From: Thauera terpenica 58Eu
Lineage (GTDB): Bacteria; Pseudomonadota; Gammaproteobacteria; Burkholderiales; Rhodocyclaceae
DNA: 64,000 nt
Direction of reading: 5' to 3'
NCBI RefSeq assembly: GCF_000443165.1
Contig: NZ_ATJV01000081.1
Location: 62,001 to 126,000 of the forward strand
A program made the position numbers and the translations under genes. The notes beneath the pieces are model-generated. The model worked only from the letters and a program-made list of their open reading frames with translations, was not told where the DNA came from and ran no database searches. This document shows, piece by piece, positions 60,051-64,000 of the stretch (the stretch's first letter is position 1; each line of letters begins with the position of its first letter).

Positions 60051-61133
60051 TCAGGGCGCCGTGAGTGTGGCGGGAGCGTTCGCCGCGCTGCGGTCCACCA
60101 GCCAGTCGGTCAGGCTCGCGCCCACCCACATCGCCGCGAGCGTGATCCAGGCCGTGACAGCGAACACCGCAGCCCCGGACACGCCCGCCCCCACCGCACA
60201 GCCACCGGCGAGCATGCCGCCAAAGCCCATCAACACCGCGCCGACGATGTAGCGCCGCATCGAACGGCCGCCCTCGAAGCCTTCCAGTTTCAGCTCGCGC
60301 GCCAGGAGCGCGGCGATGAAGGAGCCGAGGAAGACGCCAGGCACCATGCCGAGGTCGAAGTTGAGCGGCTGGCCGGGTGGTGACAGCACCAGCATCAGCA
60401 CATCGGCCGAAGGGCCGGTGAAGGACATGCTCTGCACCGCCGCAGGCTGGAACACCAGGGCCGACATGCGGTAGGTGAACCACCACGCGCAGGCCACCGA
60501 CAGGCCAGCGCCGATCGCACCGACCCAGTTCCAGGCGCGGATGCGCCGGCGCCAGGCGAACCAGGCGCCGGCGGCCAGCCACAGCAGCCCGAACAGCAGC
60601 CCGCCGCGATTGCCGATGCCGGTCGAGGCCAGCAGGTCGCGCGCGCTGCCGCCGTCTATGGTCCACAGGCGGCCGAGCGCTTCGCGCCAGGGCGAGAGCA
60701 CGCCGCTCATCGAGGCCTGCGCGGTCACCGCAAAGATCAGCCCGGACAGCAATGCACGCAGGTTGCCGTTGGCTGCCAGCACCAGCAGGCGGCTGGAACA
60801 ACCGCGTGCGAGCACCATGCCGATGCCAAACAGCAGTCCACCGATGAGTGAGCCCGACACACTGCCGGGGCTGGAGAGCTGACGCACATTGGCGGTGTCG
60901 AACGCGCCCAGGAGAATCATGGTCTGGGTGAGGATGAGTGCGGACGAGAACGCGAGCAACCACACCGACAGCTTGGCGCCGGCCTGCGCGCGCGCCACTT
61001 CCACCACTGCTGCACGCAAACAGAAGCGTGAGCGCTGAGCGAAGAAGCCGAACAGCGCGCCGATGACCAGCCCGCCGAGGGCAAGGCTGAGGTCTTCGCC
61101 CAGCCAGTCGATCAGGTCGACCGAGTTATCCAT
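60051..61133 (-). CDS. YeeE/YedE family permease (thiosulfate-type sulfur transporter)
   Basis: A 360-residue, about nine-segment inner-membrane protein. Three conserved-looking cysteines lie in the family's membrane motifs: Cys38 (RSRFCLR), Cys112 (ARGCSSR) and Cys312 (AGGCAVGAG), as in the TsuA thiosulfate channel. GFGGMLAGGCAVGAGVSG is typical. No TusA-like partner gene follows. Substrate (thiosulfate or other sulfur species) is inferred from family. Confidence 0.9.
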   Translation of the reverse strand: MDNSVDLIDWLGEDLSLALGGLVIGALFGFFAQRSRFCLRAAVVEVARAQAGAKLSVWLLAFSSALILTQTMILLGAFDTANVRQLSSPGSVSGSLIGGLLFGIGMVLARGCSSRLLVLAANGNLRALLSGLIFAVTAQASMSGVLSPWREALGRLWTIDGGSARDLLASTGIGNRGGLLFGLLWLAAGAWFAWRRRIRAWNWVGAIGAGLSVACAWWFTYRMSALVFQPAAVQSMSFTGPSADVLMLVLSPPGQPLNFDLGMVPGVFLGSFIAALLARELKLEGFEGGRSMRRYIVGAVLMGFGGMLAGGCAVGAGVSGAAVFAVTAWITLAAMWVGASLTDWLVDRSAANAPATLTAP

Positions 61134-61173
61134 GTCTCCTCCTGCACCGGCGGCTTAGGGCCGGTTTTGTCAG

Positions 61174-61192
61174 CATTCAAGAATATAAGAAT
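61174..61192. promoter_or_regulatory. Candidate operator upstream of the YeeE-type gene
   Basis: ATTCAAGAATATAAGAAT contains ATTC and GAAT arms in an A/T-rich island inside GC-rich DNA, about 40-60 bases before the permease start. Similar ATTC...GAAT repeats bind sulfur-responsive ArsR-type repressors, but here the spacing is 10 (or 2) rather than 8. Confidence 0.3.
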
Positions 61193-61254
61193 GTGACGAA
61201 GTGGAGGGCGCTTCTTTGACCACGGGCAAGTGGCGGAAGATGCCGGGTAAACGC

Positions 61255-61300
61255 ATCGACCCCACATCACCCGCGCGAGGCGGGGCAATGCGGGGTCGAT
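61255..61300 (-). terminator. Possible hairpin after gatB
   Basis: ATCGACCCCAC and GCGGGGTCGAT form an 11 bp inverted repeat with one mismatch around a long GC-rich loop, beyond the gatB stop. No T-run, so termination is uncertain. Confidence 0.4.
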
Positions 61301-61339
61301 AAGGCGGGCGAGACGACGCTCAGGCGCGCGTGGTGCTGC

Positions 61340-62824
61340 TCAGGCCTCGAGCTTCTTGCGCAGCAGCGCGTTGACCTGGCCGGGGCTGGCCTTGCCCTTG
61401 CTGGCTTTCATGACCTGGCCGACGAGCGCGTTGAAGGCTTTTTCCTTGCCGCTGCGAAACTCCTCGACCGATTTCGGGTTGGCGGCCAGCACCTCGTCGA
61501 TCAAGGCTTCGATGGCGCCACTGTCGGTGACCTGCCTGAGCCCCTGGGCATCGATGATCGCGTCTGCGGCGTTGGCGTCTGCACCACCTTCGCCGCGCCA
61601 CAGGGCTTCGAACACCTTCTTGCCGATGGCGTTGGAAATCGTGTTGTCGGTGATCCGTGCGACCAGGCCGGCGAGCTGGGTCGCGGACACGGGTGAGGCG
61701 GCGATCTCGAGTTCGGCCTTGTTCAGGCGCGCGGCGAGATCACCCATCACCCAGTTCGCGCAGATCTTGGCCTGGGCGGCACCCGCCGCCGACACCACGG
61801 TCTGGAAATAATCAGCCACTTCCTTGGTCGCGGTGAGGGTGATCGCGTCGTAGGCCGACAAGCCGTATTCGTCCATGAAGCGCGCTTTCATCGCCCCCGG
61901 CAGCTCCGGCAACGCGGCCTGCACGCGTGCTTTCCAGGCGGCCGATATCATCAGCGGCAGCAGGTCGGGGTCGGGGAAATAGCGGTAGTCGTGGGCGTCT
62001 TCCTTCGAGCGCATCATCCGCGTCTCGCCGCTGTCGGGGTCGAACAGCACGGTGGCCTGCTCGATGCGGCCACCGTCCTCGAGGGTGTCGATCTGCCATT
62101 GCACTTCGTAGTCGATGGCCTGCTGCAGGAAGCGGAAGGAGTTCAGGTTCTTGATTTCGCGCCGCGTGCCGAGGGCGGTGGCGCCCTGTTTGCGCACCGA
62201 GACGTTGGCGTCGCAGCGAAACGAGCCTTCCTGCATGTTGCCGTCGCAGATGTCGATCCAGCGCACCAGCGCATGCACTGCGCGTGCGTAGGCGACCGCT
62301 TCGGCTGATGAGCGCATGTCGGGTTCGGACACGATCTCGAGCAGCGGCGTGCCGGCGCGGTTGAGGTCGATGCCGGTCATGCCGTGAAAGTCTTCGTGCA
62401 GACTCTTGCCGGCGTCTTCCTCGAGGTGGGCGCGGGTGAGGCGCACGCTCTTGTCGTAGGCCTGGTTTTCGCCGCCTGCAGCGTCGCCGACGCGAATCGT
62501 GATCTCGCCGCCCTGCACCACGGGCAGATCCATCTGGCTGATCTGATAGCCCTTGGGGAGGTCGGGGTAGAAGTAGTTCTTGCGCGCGAACACGCTCTTT
62601 TCCGCGACGTGGGCGCCGATGGCCAGGCCAAAGCGCATCGCGCGCTCGACGGCGCCGCGATTGAGCACCGGCAATGTGCCGGGCAAGGCGATATCCACCG
62701 CGCTCGCCTGACGGTTCGGCTCGGCGCCGAAGGCGGTGCTGGCGCCGGAGAAGATCTTGCTTGCCGTGTTGAGCTGGGCGTGAATTTCCAGCCCGATCAC
62801 GACTTCCCAATCCGTTCTGCTCAT
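61340..62824 (-). CDS. gatB: Aspartyl/glutamyl-tRNA amidotransferase subunit B
   Basis: GatB, 494 aa (usual 475-490), which phosphorylates and amidates Glu-tRNA(Gln)/Asp-tRNA(Asn) using ammonia from GatA. Family hallmarks: [61 protein letters not shown], then the YqeY-like C-terminal domain ending [13 protein letters not shown]. Subunit A is encoded just upstream on the same strand, with a lipoprotein gene between. Confidence 0.97.
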   Translation of the reverse strand: MSRTDWEVVIGLEIHAQLNTASKIFSGASTAFGAEPNRQASAVDIALPGTLPVLNRGAVERAMRFGLAIGAHVAEKSVFARKNYFYPDLPKGYQISQMDLPVVQGGEITIRVGDAAGGENQAYDKSVRLTRAHLEEDAGKSLHEDFHGMTGIDLNRAGTPLLEIVSEPDMRSSAEAVAYARAVHALVRWIDICDGNMQEGSFRCDANVSVRKQGATALGTRREIKNLNSFRFLQQAIDYEVQWQIDTLEDGGRIEQATVLFDPDSGETRMMRSKEDAHDYRYFPDPDLLPLMISAAWKARVQAALPELPGAMKARFMDEYGLSAYDAITLTATKEVADYFQTVVSAAGAAQAKICANWVMGDLAARLNKAELEIAASPVSATQLAGLVARITDNTISNAIGKKVFEALWRGEGGADANAADAIIDAQGLRQVTDSGAIEALIDEVLAANPKSVEEFRSGKEKAFNALVGQVMKASKGKASPGQVNALLRKKLEA

Positions 62825-62858
62825 GGTCGTTTCTCTTGTTGCGGTTTGCGACGAAGCC

Positions 62859-63353
62859 TCAGTGGCATTCGCCGCTGGTCCGATCGACGATGATCGGCCA
62901 TACGTAGTCGAAGCTGCCGCGCTTGCAGCGCAGCGCGCAGTTGGTAAATCCCACCGTCACCAGCGTGCCCTGCTCCCAGATGTTCACCGTGCAGCCGTCC
63001 TGAGCGCGCAACTCCACGCTGGGCAGGCGGCGGGTCTGGGTGAAGGCGCCGTCGAAACGGCAGTGGCCATGGTGGGGGACGTCCACCGTGGCGCTGAAGG
63101 ACTTCACCTCGGAGTGCTCGATGTCAAGCACGGCACTTGCGGCGTAGCCGGCTTCGTCACGGAAGCGGCAGTTGGTCTTGACGTCGAGCGGGCGCACCGC
63201 CATCGGCTTGAGGCGACCCGGTGCCGCGCTTGGCGGGGTCTCTGCGGCTGACTCCGAGGGCGGCACCGAGGGCGGTGTGGCGCAGGACGCCAGCACGCCG
63301 AGCGTGAGCACGGCCAGTCCGGTACGGGCCTTGTGGCGGAGCGAGGCGTGCAT
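62859..63353 (-). CDS. Small lipoprotein of unknown function
   Basis: A 164-residue protein. The signal ends in a lipobox (LGVLASC, Cys about residue 24), followed by a Pro/Ser/Glu-rich linker ([17 protein letters not shown]) and a domain with six cysteines in the mature part (in [25 protein letters not shown] and GECH), likely disulfides. No known family recognised. It sits between gatA and gatB, 34 bases before gatB and 11 bases after gatA, thus probably co-transcribed with them though unrelated in function. Confidence 0.7.
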   Translation of the reverse strand: MHASLRHKARTGLAVLTLGVLASCATPPSVPPSESAAETPPSAAPGRLKPMAVRPLDVKTNCRFRDEAGYAASAVLDIEHSEVKSFSATVDVPHHGHCRFDGAFTQTRRLPSVELRAQDGCTVNIWEQGTLVTVGFTNCALRCKRGSFDYVWPIIVDRTSGECH

Positions 63354-63364
63354 CGTGGCGTGGA

Positions 63365-64000
63365 TCAGGCGGTGGCCGGCCGGCGGGTGTGCCAGTCAGT
63401 GACGTGCTGCAGTTGATGCGCGGTGTTGAGCAGGCGCGCCTCGCTGAAATAATCGCCCACCAGCTGCAGACCGACCGGCAGACCGTCGGCGCCAAAGCCG
63501 CAGGGCTGCGACAGGCCGGGCAGGCCGGCGAGGTTCACGGCGATGGTGTAGATGTCCGACAGGTACATCTGCACCGGGTCGTCAGCCATCTCACCCAGCG
63601 CCCAGGCCGTGGTCGGCGTGGTGGGGCCGGCGATGACATCGCACTGGGTGAGCGCGGCCTGGAAGTCCTGCGCGATCAGCCGGCGCAGGCGCTGTGCCTG
63701 CAGGTAGTAGGCGTCGTAATAGCCATGCGAGAGCACGTAGGTGCCCACCAGGATGCGGCGCTTGACCTCGGCGCCGAGGCCTTCGGCGCGGCTCCGGCTG
63801 TACATGTCGGCGAGGTCGCTGTATTCGGCGGCACGGTGGCCGTAACGCGCGCCATCGAAGCGCGACATGTTGCTTGAGCACTCGGCCGGGGCAATCACGT
63901 AATAGGCCGGGATCGCCAGTCTGGCGTTGGGCAGCGAGACCTCGACGGTGGTGGCGCCCAGTGCGCGATATTGTTCAAGCGCAGCCTCGACCGCGGCACG
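63365..64000 (-). CDS. gatA: Aspartyl/glutamyl-tRNA amidotransferase subunit A, 5' end beyond the window
   Basis: The C-terminal about 211 residues of GatA, the amidase-signature subunit that makes ammonia from glutamine. Visible features: [71 protein letters not shown], and the ending [14 protein letters not shown] to [15 protein letters not shown]. The Ser-Ser-Lys catalytic triad and the start lie outside the window. Reading frame is open to base 64000. Confidence 0.96.
   Translation of the reverse strand, partial: RAAVEAALEQYRALGATTVEVSLPNARLAIPAYYVIAPAECSSNMSRFDGARYGHRAAEYSDLADMYSRSRAEGLGAEVKRRILVGTYVLSHGYYDAYYLQAQRLRRLIAQDFQAALTQCDVIAGPTTPTTAWALGEMADDPVQMYLSDIYTIAVNLAGLPGLSQPCGFGADGLPVGLQLVGDYFSEARLLNTAHQLQHVTDWHTRRPATA

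Noticed and set aside
59956-60963. N-terminal extension of the glutamine amidotransferase (frame open to 60963)
   Set aside because: Class II amidotransferases need Cys directly after the initiator Met; MCQLLG at 59955 fixes the start, and the extension overlaps the permease gene.

Overview
The window reads as one contiguous piece of chromosome from a GC-rich Gram-negative bacterium. The gene content points to a betaproteobacterium, probably of the Rhodocyclales (Azoarcus/Thauera-like). The grounds are the order mnmG-rsmG-parA-parB followed by atpIBEFHAGDC, a long-form LeuA, an NDP-forming acyl-CoA synthetase with enoyl-CoA hydratases, a TAXI-type binding protein, and UbiE/UbiJ. That placement is inferred from content only. 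I saw no rRNA, tRNA, CRISPR array, insertion sequence or phage block. Coding is dense, and the high GC content creates very long spurious antisense frames.

Layout. (a) 1-4620, minus strand: a cobalamin operon cobO-btuF-btuC-btuD-cobW behind a clear cobalamin riboswitch. (b) 4711-7563, minus: prfC, a small glycine-zipper lipoprotein and a secreted unknown. (c) 7735-15553, plus: a two-domain cell-wall lysin followed by a 2030-residue protein with two alpha/beta-hydrolase (lipase-like) modules and a C-terminal CHAT caspase-like protease; this is the best candidate for an undescribed system. (d) 15748-26577: an inner-membrane protein and tpx on plus; then, on minus, a CBS-domain membrane protein, a FapA-like protein, a B12-binding radical SAM enzyme, amn, a LEA-2 lipoprotein and a UvrD-like helicase. 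(e) 26733-30692, plus: an ABC exporter and a PAS-GGDEF-EAL-CZB protein. (f) 30725-35436, minus: an MFS transporter, DUF3025, DUF924 and leuA. (g) 35607-41143, plus: an Lrp-type regulator, an orphan TAXI binding protein, and a cluster of hydratase, acyl-CoA synthetase (NDP-forming) and hydratase. (h) 41267-54070: mnmG-rsmG-parA-parB, a convergent UMF1 transporter, and the complete ATP synthase operon with a good sigma-70 promoter at 47078-47106. (i) 54137-64000, minus: ubiJ, a Tim44-domain protein, ubiE, DUF971, a PilZ-like unknown, a HIT protein, a class II glutamine amidotransferase, a YeeE/YedE thiosulfate-type permease, gatB, a lipoprotein and the 3' part of gatA.

How the parts fit. The first operon imports cobalamin, adenosylates it and is switched by it; a B12-binding radical SAM enzyme lies about 16 kb away. 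The 35.6-41.1 kb cluster looks like capture, CoA activation and beta-oxidation-type processing of an unidentified carboxylate. The 41-54 kb block is the usual origin-proximal housekeeping set. The lysin/CHAT-hydrolase pair has the logic of a protease-triggered, membrane- and wall-damaging effector, but nothing in the sequence proves that.
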